Source: CAZLLV01 sp964560325
GTDB lineage: Bacteria > Acidobacteriota > Thermoanaerobaculia > Multivoradales > DATKCC01
NCBI GenBank assembly: GCA_964560325.1
Contig: CAZLLV010000080.1
Span: forward strand, 1-5,240
Reading direction: 5' to 3'
DNA: 5,240 bases
Shown: piece after piece, positions 1 to 5,240 of the stretch
Position numbering within the stretch: position 1 is the first letter of the stretch
Layout of the letters: each line of letters begins with the position of its first letter
Program-made: the position numbers and the translations under genes
Notes under the pieces: generated by a model
Databases searched by the model: none
Told to the model about the DNA's origin: nothing
The model's input: the letters and a program-made list of their open reading frames with translations, nothing else

Positions 1-1613
1 TGCCCGCGCGCCTCGTCGTACTGGTGGAGCGCCAGGTGGGCCTGCCCGAGCGCGTAGCGGCCCGGCCCCTCGGCCAGCTCTCCGAGCCGCTCCATCTCGC
101 GCTCGATCCGCGCCATGCGGGACCGCAACGCCTCCTTGTGCTCGCTCGTGTCGTGGAGCGGCAGGACCAGCGCGTAGCGCAGCGTCGCCTCGACCTCCGT
201 CACCTCCTGGCCGAAGCGCTGGGCGAGCGCGGCCCGCTCGTGGGCGAGCCACTGGCCGCGCAGCGCGACGGCGCCGGTCAAGAGGACCGCCACGACGGCC
301 GCCGCCGCGACCGTCGCGAGCGCGCGGTTCCTCCGCAGCGTCTTGCCCAGCCGGTAGGGGAGGCTCGGCGCCCGGGCCAGGATCGGCTCGCCGGCCAGGT
401 AGCGCTCCAGGTCGGCGGCGAGCTCGCGGGCGGACCCGTAGCGCCGGTCGGGCTCCTTCTCGAGGCAGCGCAGGACGATCGTGTCGAGGTCGGCCGGCAG
501 CGTCGGATCGATCTTGCGCGGCGGTACCGGGTCCTCGCCGGTGATCCGCACCAGGGTCTCCGGCACGGTGGCGCCGGAGAACGGCGCGCGGCCGGTCAAG
601 GCCTCGTAGAGCACGACCCCGAGGCTGAAGATGTCGGTCCGCCGGTCGATCGCGCGGCCGCGGATCTGCTCGGGGGAGAGGTAGGCGGGCGTTCCGGTGA
701 TGACGTCGGTCCGGCTCAGAGAAGGATCGCCCAGGTCCTTGGCGAGCCCGAAGTCGACCACGTACGGGTGGAGCCGGCCGGACGCTCGGTGGGAGACCAG
801 GACGTTGCCCGGCTTCAGGTCGCGGTGGACGAGCCCGTTCGAGTGCGCGGCGTCGACGGCGCGGGCGACCGCGGCGGCCAGCCGCACCACCTCGTCGCGC
901 GGCAGGCCCTCGATCGCCTCGTCGAAGCGGGCGCCGTCGATGTACTGCATCGCGATGTACGCCCGGCCCTCGACCTCGCCGGCCTCGTACACCTGGCAGA
1001 CGTGAGGGTGGTCGATCCGGGCCTGGGCGCGCGCCTCGCGCAGGAGCCGCCGGCCGAGGTCGGGCTCGCTCTTCTGCAGGATCTTGAGCGCCGCGAAGCG
1101 CATGAGCGACGGGTCGAAGACCTTGTAGACCGTGCCCATGCCGCCGGCGCCGAGGAAGGTCACCACCTCGTAGCGGTCCCAGTCCTCGAGCACTTCGAGA
1201 TCGCGGGCGATCCGCGCGTCGGCGGCCTCCCGCCGGTCGGAGAGCTCGACGTCGAGGGCGCCGGCGAGGCCGCCGGCACCGCTCCAGCCGGGGGTGTCCG
1301 CCGGGTCCTCCGGCCGGTCGAGGTCGGCGGCCATCCGGTCGAGGGCGCCGCGCTCGAGAAAGCCCCCCGCGACGAGCCCGTCGAGCCAGGCGGCGGGGTC
1401 GATCCCGCCGTCGTCGCTCTCCGAGCCGGAGAGGCGGCGAGCCACCGTCTCGAGGTCGTCCCACGTGACCAGCCCGTGGGCGACGGCGAGCCGGAGCAGG
1501 CGGAGCTCGCGCGGGGTCTGCATGCGGTACCGCGCATTATGCGCCCGGGGCCGGACCGGCGCAAACGCACCACGGTCGGCCGCCGCGGCGGGTCGGGTTG
1601 CCAGAAGCTCCAT
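1..1613 (-). CDS. Membrane-anchored eukaryotic-like Ser/Thr protein kinase with C-terminal TPR-like region (partial, 3' end cut by window edge)
   Basis: Transfers phosphate from ATP to Ser/Thr of target proteins. Seen, numbering from ATG 1613: glycine loop GAGGMGTVYK (155-164), catalytic Lys177 in ALKIL, helix-C Glu193 in LREAR, catalytic loop HRDLKPGN (263-270), DFG (287-289) and GTPAYLSPE (307-315). All key residues are present, so the enzyme should be active. Before the kinase domain lie two similar helical motifs (43-61 and 80-98). After it, the basic stretch RLGKTLRRNR precedes a single hydrophobic helix (431-451), then a charged coiled-coil-like segment (about 457-515) and the beginning of a TPR-like repeat at the edge. 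The positive-inside rule puts the kinase in the cytoplasm and the C-terminus outside. Start: ATG 1613 has GGAGG 7 nt upstream; the in-frame ATG at 1523 (30 codons later) has no ribosome binding site and is the alternative. The gene is last of a four-gene minus-strand run. Kinase call very sure; substrates unknown. Confidence 0.95.
   Translation of the reverse strand, partial: MELLATRPAAAADRGAFAPVRPRAHNARYRMQTPRELRLLRLAVAHGLVTWDDLETVARRLSGSESDDGGIDPAAWLDGLVAGGFLERGALDRMAADLDRPEDPADTPGWSGAGGLAGALDVELSDRREAADARIARDLEVLEDWDRYEVVTFLGAGGMGTVYKVFDPSLMRFAALKILQKSEPDLGRRLLREARAQARIDHPHVCQVYEAGEVEGRAYIAMQYIDGARFDEAIEGLPRDEVVRLAAAVARAVDAAHSNGLVHRDLKPGNVLVSHRASGRLHPYVVDFGLAKDLGDPSLSRTDVITGTPAYLSPEQIRGRAIDRRTDIFSLGVVLYEALTGRAPFSGATVPETLVRITGEDPVPPRKIDPTLPADLDTIVLRCLEKEPDRRYGSARELAADLERYLAGEPILARAPSLPYRLGKTLRRNRALATVAAAAVVAVLLTGAVALRGQWLAHERAALAQRFGQEVTEVEATLRYALVLPLHDTSEHKEALRSRMARIEREMERLGELAEGPGRYALGQAHLALHQYDEARG
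1536..1564 (-). promoter_or_regulatory. Possible internal promoter inside the kinase 5' end, with palindrome over the -10
   Basis: On the minus strand, TTGCGC (1559-1564) and CATAAT (1536-1541) are separated by 17 bases, a sigma70-like spacing. A 13-base palindrome, GCGCAT-A-ATGCGC on the minus strand (1532-1544), covers the -10. Transcription would begin a few bases before ATG 1523 and give an almost leaderless message for a kinase 30 residues shorter. Chance matches in GC-rich sequence are common, so this is weak. Confidence 0.25.
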
Positions 1614-1631
1614 CGGGGTTCCTCCACCCCG
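1614..1631 (-). promoter_or_regulatory. Ribosome binding site of the kinase gene held in a hairpin loop
   Basis: Read on the minus strand, the 18 bases directly before ATG 1613 form a perfect 6-bp inverted repeat (CGGGGT / ACCCCG) around the six-base loop GGAGGA. The loop is the Shine-Dalgarno sequence itself and the stem abuts the start codon. This supports 1613 as the start. A GGA-containing loop over a ribosome binding site is also the known layout of CsrA/RsmA target sites, but no csrA is visible here, so regulation by such a protein is only a possibility. There is no following T-run, so it is not a terminator. Confidence 0.6.
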
Positions 1632-1675
1632 GTATGACGAAACTCGCCGCTCCGTTTCCTCACCCGGCGCGCGAG

Positions 1676-3169
1676 CTACGGCTGGCGCTGCACGCGGGAG
1701 CGGAGGATTCGCTCCACCTCGTCCGGGCCCAGGCCGCCCTCGCCGACGTCGAGCGTCAGCGGCTCGGTCCAGGAGGGCCCTTCGCCATCCGGTCCCGCTG
1801 GTCCCGCCAGGCTCTCGGTGTAGACCACCTCGCCCTCGCGGTCCCAGGAGACCAGGAGGCGGGTGCCGTCCTCCGAGGCGTAGATCCGCGCCGGCCCGCG
1901 GGGCGGTGCGGCGCCGCCGGGAGCGGCCCCATCGGGCCCATCCGGTTCGGTCGGCGCCGGGAGGTCGCGGACCAGCCGCAGCCGCACGACGCTCGGCACG
2001 TTCTCCGCGTGCCCTTCGCCCGCGTCCGCCACCTCGAGCACCCGCGTGGCCTTCGCATCGATCTGCCGGTCGACGTCGCCGAGCGTCTGGACGCCGATCT
2101 CGATGATGGTCGCCCGCAGGTCGCCCGCGAACGGGCGGATGCCGCGGTGGGGCTTGGCGTCGTGGAGCTTCTGCGCCGCCTCGACCACCGAATCGGCGAA
2201 GTGCTCGGTGACGCCCGGGTTGAAGCGGCGGCCGATCTCGATGATGACGGCGCGCAGCACGCCGCGGATCGATCGAAGGCGGTCCTCGCCCGCGTCGTAG
2301 CCGGTGTCGATCACCGCGTCGTGGAGCCGGTCGGCGATCAGTCCGAGCTCGCCCGGCAGCACCCGCGCCTCGACCGTGAGCAGGCGCGCCGACTCCTGGT
2401 TGGCGAAGGCGACCATCACGGTGTGCAGATCCTTGCCGCGCGAGAGGCTGGGCGAGCTGTAGAGGCTGGCACCGGCGGCCGGAGACGGCGGCGCCGCGCC
2501 GGCCGGGTCGAGATCGTTCAGCCGGTAGACCGGGTTCCAGCCGACGTAGGCACCCGCCTCGAGGACGATCGGCGTGTACTGGATCGACTCGCTCCCGCCC
2601 GCGGCGCGCTCCCACCAGACGGCGTGGAGGACCGACCGGTTGCGCTGCACGATGCCGTCGGCGATCGTCGGAACGTCGTAGTGGTCCCGGGTGATGAGCA
2701 CGAGCGGCGAGCCCTTCAACGGATCGACGTCGCCGGAGAGCTCGTACGGCTCGGTCCAGTCGTCGCCCCGCAGGCCGGCCAGCAGGACGCTCGAGCTCCC
2801 GGGATCGGAGCGGCTCTCCCAGACGACGTAGGCGGACCCGGAGTCGGCTTCGAAGACGAGCGCGGCGGAGCCGTCGACGCCGGCGCCCTCGGAGCCCGGC
2901 ACCAGCCGCCGGACCGGTGGCTCGCCGGGCTCGTCGATCTCGAGCGCGAGCACCGGAGTCTCCGGCGCGGCCGCGCCGCCGTCGGGGAAGAGGTCGCCGT
3001 ACTTCCCGGCGAGGGCGCGGTAGAGCTCGCCCCGGTCGCCGAGGGCCACGGCGCCCGGGTCGGCCGCGGTGGGCGCCGCGAGTGCGAGCATGGAGGCGAA
3101 TACGAGCGTCGCCGCGGCCTCGACGAGGAGGGGCTGGCGCCACGTGCTGCGACTGCGGAAGAGAGTCAT
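1676..3169 (-). CDS. Exported protein with sialidase/propeller-like repeats and a duplicated helical insertion
   Basis: 497 residues, function not recognised. An N-terminal signal peptide is visible: basic start (MTLFRSRSTWR), hydrophobic core about 20-33, likely cleavage near 35-36 (PTAA/D), so the protein is exported. Three segments share a blade-like pattern with a hydrophobic/Trp strand, a tyrosine or hydrophobic strand and a closing W-x-x-P-x-x-L: 113-144 (AYVVWESR...WTEPYEL), 180-217 (LHAVWWER...WNPVYRL) and 437-473 (LLVSWDRE...WTEPLTL); 247-271 may be a degenerate fourth. They resemble BNR/sialidase-type beta-propeller repeats, but no catalytic set is evident. Between the third and last lies a mostly helical insertion (about 274-385) carrying two related copies around LRAVIIEIG and LRATIIEIG, then a Pro/Gly/Ala-rich linker (402-426). 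Start: ATG lies 2 nt after the TPR gene's TGA, with AAGG 7 nt upstream, so translation is likely coupled. The frame stays open upstream to about 4345, but that part only shadows the TPR gene. It may bind the external part of the kinase encoded next (inference). Confidence 0.8.
   Translation of the reverse strand: MTLFRSRSTWRQPLLVEAAATLVFASMLALAAPTAADPGAVALGDRGELYRALAGKYGDLFPDGGAAAPETPVLALEIDEPGEPPVRRLVPGSEGAGVDGSAALVFEADSGSAYVVWESRSDPGSSSVLLAGLRGDDWTEPYELSGDVDPLKGSPLVLITRDHYDVPTIADGIVQRNRSVLHAVWWERAAGGSESIQYTPIVLEAGAYVGWNPVYRLNDLDPAGAAPPSPAAGASLYSSPSLSRGKDLHTVMVAFANQESARLLTVEARVLPGELGLIADRLHDAVIDTGYDAGEDRLRSIRGVLRAVIIEIGRRFNPGVTEHFADSVVEAAQKLHDAKPHRGIRPFAGDLRATIIEIGVQTLGDVDRQIDAKATRVLEVADAGEGHAENVPSVVRLRLVRDLPAPTEPDGPDGAAPGGAAPPRGPARIYASEDGTRLLVSWDREGEVVYTESLAGPAGPDGEGPSWTEPLTLDVGEGGLGPDEVERILRSRVQRQP
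2093..2246 (-). repeat. Direct repeat encoding the paired RA(V/T)IIEIG helices
   Basis: A 16-base exact direct repeat (gccgatctcgatgatg on the plus strand) occurs at 2093-2108 and 2231-2246, with similarity continuing beyond it. Both copies are in the same reading frame of the exported protein and encode the ends of LRAVIIEIG (residues 305-313) and LRATIIEIG (351-359). LHDA occurs upstream of each (282-285 and 335-338), so the repeat is part of an internal duplication of roughly 45 residues rather than a mobile or regulatory element. Confidence 0.7.
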
Positions 3170-3171
3170 CG

Positions 3172-4176
3172 TCAGGCCTTGAGGTTGATCAGCTTGCAGA
3201 CGTCGAGGCTGAGCAGCATGCCCGGGACCTCCGGCATGTCGGGGTAGAAGGTCTCCTGGAGCACGTCGAAGTAGTCGCGCGCCGCGAGGTCTTCGCCCGC
3301 CAGCTTGTGGCTCTCGCCGAGGAGCAGCAGGGCGTACTTCAGCCGATCGAGGTCGCCCGTGCGCTCGGCCGACTCGAAGGCCCGAAAGGCGTGCCGCTTC
3401 GCGGCGTCGGGTCGGCCGATGTGGAGGTAGGCGAAAGCGAGGGTGAGCTGCGGCTCGATCTCGTAGAGCGATCCCGGGCTGCACTGGCGAAGGATCCGCA
3501 GGCTCTCGAAGATCGGCCCGAACGCCTCGTGCAGACGGCCGAGGACGGTGCAGGCGTAGCCGACGTTGTTGAGGAGCAGCGCGCGGCGCGACGAGCGCTC
3601 GCCGGCGAGCAGGTCGAGACCCTGGCGGTAGTGCTCGAGGGCCGACTCGAACTGGTTGAGGCCGGCGAAGGCGTTGCCGAGCTGGTTCAGGGCGGAGGCG
3701 CGCAGGGCGGCCTGATCCGCGTCCTCGGCGTAGTCGAGCGCGAGCCGGCCGTAGAAGAGGACCTTCTTGAAGTCTTTGCGAAGGTCGTAGGCCCAGGAGA
3801 GGTTGTAGGCGGCGAGCGCCGCGACGTGCGGGTTCTCGGTCTGGAGGAGGATCTCCTGCAGACGGGTCACCGTGCCTTCGGGGCGGCCGAGGCGGATCGC
3901 GACGGCCGAGCGGTTGCAGAAGGCGAGGTCGGCGAGGCTCTGGTCGTCGAGCGCCTCGGCGAGCTCCCGGGCGCGGTCGAACGATTCGAGCGCCTCCTCG
4001 AGCCGGCCGGCCCCCAGCAACGCCGTGCCTTCTTCCTTGATGACCTCGTAGCGAGCTCTCGCACCCGTCGGCTCTGGCATCTCGTCGGCTCCACTCACTG
4101 ATGCGGCGCGTGGCCGCGGGTTGTCCTCTCGCCCGTCGCCGGAGGGTCCGGGGACGGCGGTGCTCGAAGGCTTCAT
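3172..4176 (-). CDS. Tetratricopeptide repeat (TPR) protein, cytoplasmic, probably partner of the upstream HTH protein
   Basis: 334 residues built almost wholly of TPR helix pairs, a protein-protein or peptide binding solenoid. About seven repeats are visible with TPR-type small and aromatic spacing: roughly 42-75, 81-112, 117-150, 156-190 (the clearest, LNQLGNAFAGLNQFESALEHY), 197-230, 238-270 and 279-311. No signal peptide, membrane helix or enzymatic motif is seen. The first 32 residues are Pro/Ser/Gly-rich and look disordered. Start: ATG 4176 overlaps the stop of the HTH gene as ATGA, favouring coupled translation. ATG 4080 (residue 33) has GGAG 8 nt upstream and begins just before the first repeat, so it is a serious alternative. 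The downstream gene starts 2 nt after this stop. The arrangement resembles HTH-TPR regulators of the Rap/PlcR/NprR type, here split in two (inference); a scaffold for the kinase is another option. Confidence 0.88.
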   Translation of the reverse strand: MKPSSTAVPGPSGDGREDNPRPRAASVSGADEMPEPTGARARYEVIKEEGTALLGAGRLEEALESFDRARELAEALDDQSLADLAFCNRSAVAIRLGRPEGTVTRLQEILLQTENPHVAALAAYNLSWAYDLRKDFKKVLFYGRLALDYAEDADQAALRASALNQLGNAFAGLNQFESALEHYRQGLDLLAGERSSRRALLLNNVGYACTVLGRLHEAFGPIFESLRILRQCSPGSLYEIEPQLTLAFAYLHIGRPDAAKRHAFRAFESAERTGDLDRLKYALLLLGESHKLAGEDLAARDYFDVLQETFYPDMPEVPGMLLSLDVCKLINLKA

Positions 4177-4457
4177 CGGGAGAGCTCTCGCCGGAAGCGC
4201 TCGCCGGCTTCGTAGGAAGAGCCGCCGGCGACCGCCAGCGACTCCAGCTCGTGCGCCTCCACGTCGAACGCCGAGAGCAGGCGGAAGAGCGTCTCCAGGC
4301 CGATCCGCGCCTCCCCGCGCTCGATCCGCGCCAGATCCTGCGCATCGACGTCCGAACGCTCGGCGACCTGGGCGACGGAGAGCTTGCGCTCCTTGCGCAG
4401 GCGGCGCAGCTCCTTGCCGAGGAGCTCCACCTTCTTCGTCTGTGGGCCGGCGGTCAT
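4173..4457 (-). CDS. Small XRE-family helix-turn-helix DNA-binding protein
   Basis: 94 residues. A lambda-repressor-like HTH (HTH_3 type) spans about residues 13-72: LGKELRRLRKERKLSVAQVAERSDVDAQDLARIERGEARIGLETLFRLLSAF shows the usual order of helices, with the LSVAQVAERSDV turn, the recognition helix ending in ARIERGEA and the conserved LETLFRLLSAF closing helix. A short charged tail (75-94) follows, with no ligand or dimer domain. It is likely a transcriptional repressor or regulator acting on its own operon. Start: the frame is open to an ATG at 4592, but that codon falls inside the predicted -35 box and the intervening residues do not look like protein, so ATG 4457 is preferred even though its ribosome binding site is weak. 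The stop overlaps the TPR gene start (ATGA), implying stoichiometric production of the two. The DNA target is not known; the inverted repeats at 4555-4575 are the obvious candidates. Confidence 0.9.
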   Translation of the reverse strand: MTAGPQTKKVELLGKELRRLRKERKLSVAQVAERSDVDAQDLARIERGEARIGLETLFRLLSAFDVEAHELESLAVAGGSSYEAGERFRRELSR

Positions 4458-4554
4458 CTTCTGTGCGCTCGCATGCTCTCGCGGGAGACGAGCCCGGCCG
4501 GCCCGTGCGCCGGGGGAGGGCTCTTCTGATCTCGTAGCGGGTCTCGTGGCGTTC

Positions 4555-4575
4555 TCGAATTCGATGCTATATCGA
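4555..4575. promoter_or_regulatory. Overlapping inverted repeats, candidate operator
   Basis: A perfect 10-base palindrome TCGAATTCGA (4555-4564) runs directly into a 15-base inverted repeat TCGAT-5-ATCGA (4561-4575); they share TCGA. They cover the -10 and expected transcription start of the minus-strand operon and lie between two divergent genes. Dyad sites in this position are typical for XRE-type repressors, so binding by the HTH protein encoded immediately downstream is a reasonable inference. Confidence 0.45.
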
Positions 4576-4592
4576 CATTGGGCGGAGGTCAA
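4564..4592 (-). promoter_or_regulatory. Sigma70-like promoter of the HTH-TPR-exported protein-kinase operon
   Basis: On the minus strand, TTGACC (4587-4592) and TAGCAT (4564-4569) are 17 bases apart, matching 5/6 and 4/6 of the housekeeping consensus. An overlapping alternative -10, TATAGC (4566-4571), has a 15-base spacer. Transcription would start near 4557, leaving a leader of about 100 nt before ATG 4457. The AT content here stands out from the GC-rich surroundings. Confidence 0.6.
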
Positions 4593-4605
4593 ACGATTTC
4601 TCCGC

Positions 4606-4614
4606 TGGTACGAT
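4606..4614 (+). promoter_or_regulatory. rnhA: Possible extended -10 promoter of rnhA
   Basis: TGG-TACGAT on the plus strand fits an extended -10 (TGn plus a 4/6 match to TATAAT) and would start transcription near 4621, about 46 nt before the GTG. No convincing -35 precedes it. A second candidate, TGC-TATATC at 4565-4573, overlaps the operator region. Confidence 0.3.
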
Positions 4615-4653
4615 ACGCCTCCTTCCGCCGTTCCGTCGATCCTCTCTCTCGTC

Positions 4654-4658
4654 AGGAG
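4654..4658 (+). promoter_or_regulatory. rnhA: Ribosome binding site that sets the rnhA GTG start
   Basis: AGGAG lies 8 nt before GTG 4667. No ATG occurs in this frame before the conserved VYTDGGADPNPG motif, so this Shine-Dalgarno decides in favour of the GTG. Confidence 0.75.
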
Positions 4659-4666
4659 CTCCGCCC

Positions 4667-5178
4667 GTGCCGAAACCCTCTCCGACGTCCTCTCGCTCCT
4701 TCCAGGTCTACACCGACGGCGGGGCCGATCCGAACCCGGGCCCGGGCGGCTGGGGCGCGGTCATCCTCGACGCCGGCGGCGAGCCGGTGCGCGAGCTCTC
4801 CGGCGGCGAGAATCCGTCGACCAACAACCGGATGGAGCTGACGGCGGCGCTCGAGGCGCTCCAGGCGTTGCCGGACGGGGCGCCGGTGGCCCTCTACACC
4901 GATTCGATCTATCTGAAGAAGGGGATCACGCAGTGGCTCCCGGGCTGGATCGCGCGCGGCTGGCGGCGCAAGACCGGCAAGCTCCAGAACGAGGATCTCT
5001 GGCGGCGGCTGGCGGAGGCGGTGGCGGGGCGCGAGATCTCGTGGCACTGGGTCAAGGGGCACGCCGGGCACCGGCACAACGAGCGGGCGGACGAGCTGGC
5101 GACGGAGGCGATCCGGGGCACGAAGGGTGGCGGCGGGCGCCGGGGAGGGTCCGCGGCGGCGGCGGCGGACGTGCTGGA
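4667..5178 (+). CDS. rnhA: Ribonuclease HI (3' end not recovered)
   Basis: Cytoplasmic endonuclease that cuts the RNA strand of RNA-DNA hybrids, removing R-loops and primers, with a two-metal mechanism. Numbering from GTG 4667, all four carboxylates are present: Asp17 in VYTDGGADPNPGPGGWG, Glu57 in NNRMELTAALEAL, Asp79 in LYTDSIYL and Asp142 in NERADELA. The catalytic-loop His is in WVKGHAGH (His132 or the adjacent His135). The basic handle GWIARGWRRKTGK (93-105) and DLWRRL match the bacterial RNase HI pattern (the E. coli enzyme is 155 residues). The core ends near residue 150 and is followed by a Gly/Arg/Ala-rich tail (KGGGGRRGGSAAAAAD). The frame stays open to the window end, but bases from about 5179 are adapter, so the real C-terminus is unknown. 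It is divergent from the kinase operon, with a private ribosome binding site, and probably a housekeeping gene unrelated to that operon. Confidence 0.95.
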
Positions 5179-5240
5179 CGAACTGCAGATCACACGACTG
5201 CACTCCAGTCACCAGTTGACCGCGCGTATGCCGTCGGCAG
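5179..5240 (+). other. Illumina TruSeq-like adapter sequence at contig end (artefact)
   Basis: Compared by eye, without gaps, with the TruSeq index adapter as I know it: 5179-5212 matches 27 of 34 bases of the first arm, including the exact 11-base ACTCCAGTCAC at 5202-5212. An 8-base index-like block follows (5213-5220), then 5221-5240 matches 14 of 20 bases of the second arm, including the exact 11-base CGTATGCCGTC at 5225-5235. The spacing between the arms is exactly that of an 8-nt index. The reverse strand translates to TGVQSCDL, a near copy of the known adapter-derived peptide VTGVQTCALPI. These bases are not part of the genome. Confidence 0.9.

Noticed and set aside
1614..1631. Hairpin as an intrinsic terminator after the exported protein gene
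   Set aside because: No T-run follows on the minus strand and the stem ends on a start codon with the Shine-Dalgarno in its loop, so a translational role fits better.
24..1637. 537-codon open frame on the plus strand opposite the kinase
   Set aside because: Its translation is low-complexity Arg/Gly/Val/Ala-rich with no motif, while the opposite strand encodes every kinase signature. It is a typical antisense shadow of GC-rich codon use.
1598..3247. 549-codon open frame on the plus strand
   Set aside because: Runs antisense to the exported protein, spans the gene junctions and shows no recognisable domain or ribosome binding site.
2917..4101. 394-codon plus-strand frame rich in Glu/Val/Leu
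   Set aside because: Antisense mirror of the TPR gene; its heptad-like look comes from reverse-complemented TPR codons.
3170..4345. Upstream extension of the exported protein's reading frame on the minus strand
   Set aside because: The added 392 residues are Arg/Pro-rich and overlap the true TPR and HTH genes; a signal peptide begins exactly at ATG 3169.
4458..4592. 45-residue N-terminal extension of the HTH protein from ATG 4592
   Set aside because: The start codon lies inside the predicted -35 box, upstream of the expected transcription start, and the residues resemble no HTH extension.
5125..5169. Gly/Ala-rich GC repeat tract in rnhA as a functional repeat
   Set aside because: Simple low-complexity codon runs near an artefactual contig end; nothing beyond a flexible tail can be supported.
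4652..5212. 186-codon minus-strand frame opposite rnhA
   Set aside because: Antisense to a fully motif-supported RNase HI, and its first residues are translated adapter.

Overview
This is a very GC-rich bacterial window, strongly G/C-biased at third codon positions. It holds a eukaryotic-like Ser/Thr kinase with a transmembrane anchor, plus TPR and propeller-like proteins. That mix is typical of Acidobacteriota and is also seen in Myxococcota, Planctomycetota and Gemmatimonadota. I favour an acidobacterial-type genome, probably a draft or metagenome-assembled contig, but the window contains no marker that settles the phylum.

Layout. Four genes lie head to tail on the minus strand, reading right to left: a small XRE-type helix-turn-helix protein (4173-4457), a TPR-only protein (3172-4176, ATGA overlap with the HTH gene), an exported protein with sialidase/propeller-like repeats and an unusual helical insertion (1676-3169, 2 nt after the TPR stop), and a membrane-anchored Ser/Thr protein kinase (1-1613, cut by the left edge). 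The overlaps and the 62-nt last gap point to one operon. A good sigma70-like promoter (TTGACC-17-TAGCAT) lies before the HTH gene and carries overlapping inverted repeats, suggesting autoregulation. Divergently, on the plus strand, a complete RNase HI catalytic core (rnhA) starts at a GTG at 4667 behind a strong AGGAG; its 3' end is not recovered.

How the genes may work together (inference). The HTH and TPR proteins look like the two halves of an HTH-TPR regulator encoded as separate, coupled genes. The kinase has an N-terminal cytoplasmic catalytic domain, one membrane helix, and a C-terminal extracytoplasmic coiled-coil/TPR part. The exported protein would occupy the same compartment as that sensor part, so a surface-sensing and phosphorylation module under a dedicated regulator is a reasonable hypothesis. 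rnhA is probably an unrelated housekeeping neighbour.

The last ~62 bases (5179-5240) are not genomic. They align, with errors, to an Illumina TruSeq index adapter: adapter arm, 8-nt index, then the flow-cell arm. The true end of rnhA is therefore unknown. No gene-free stretch exceeds 300 bases; the longest is 4458-4666 and holds the divergent promoters. I see no tRNA, rRNA, CRISPR array, insertion sequence or convincing intrinsic terminator.
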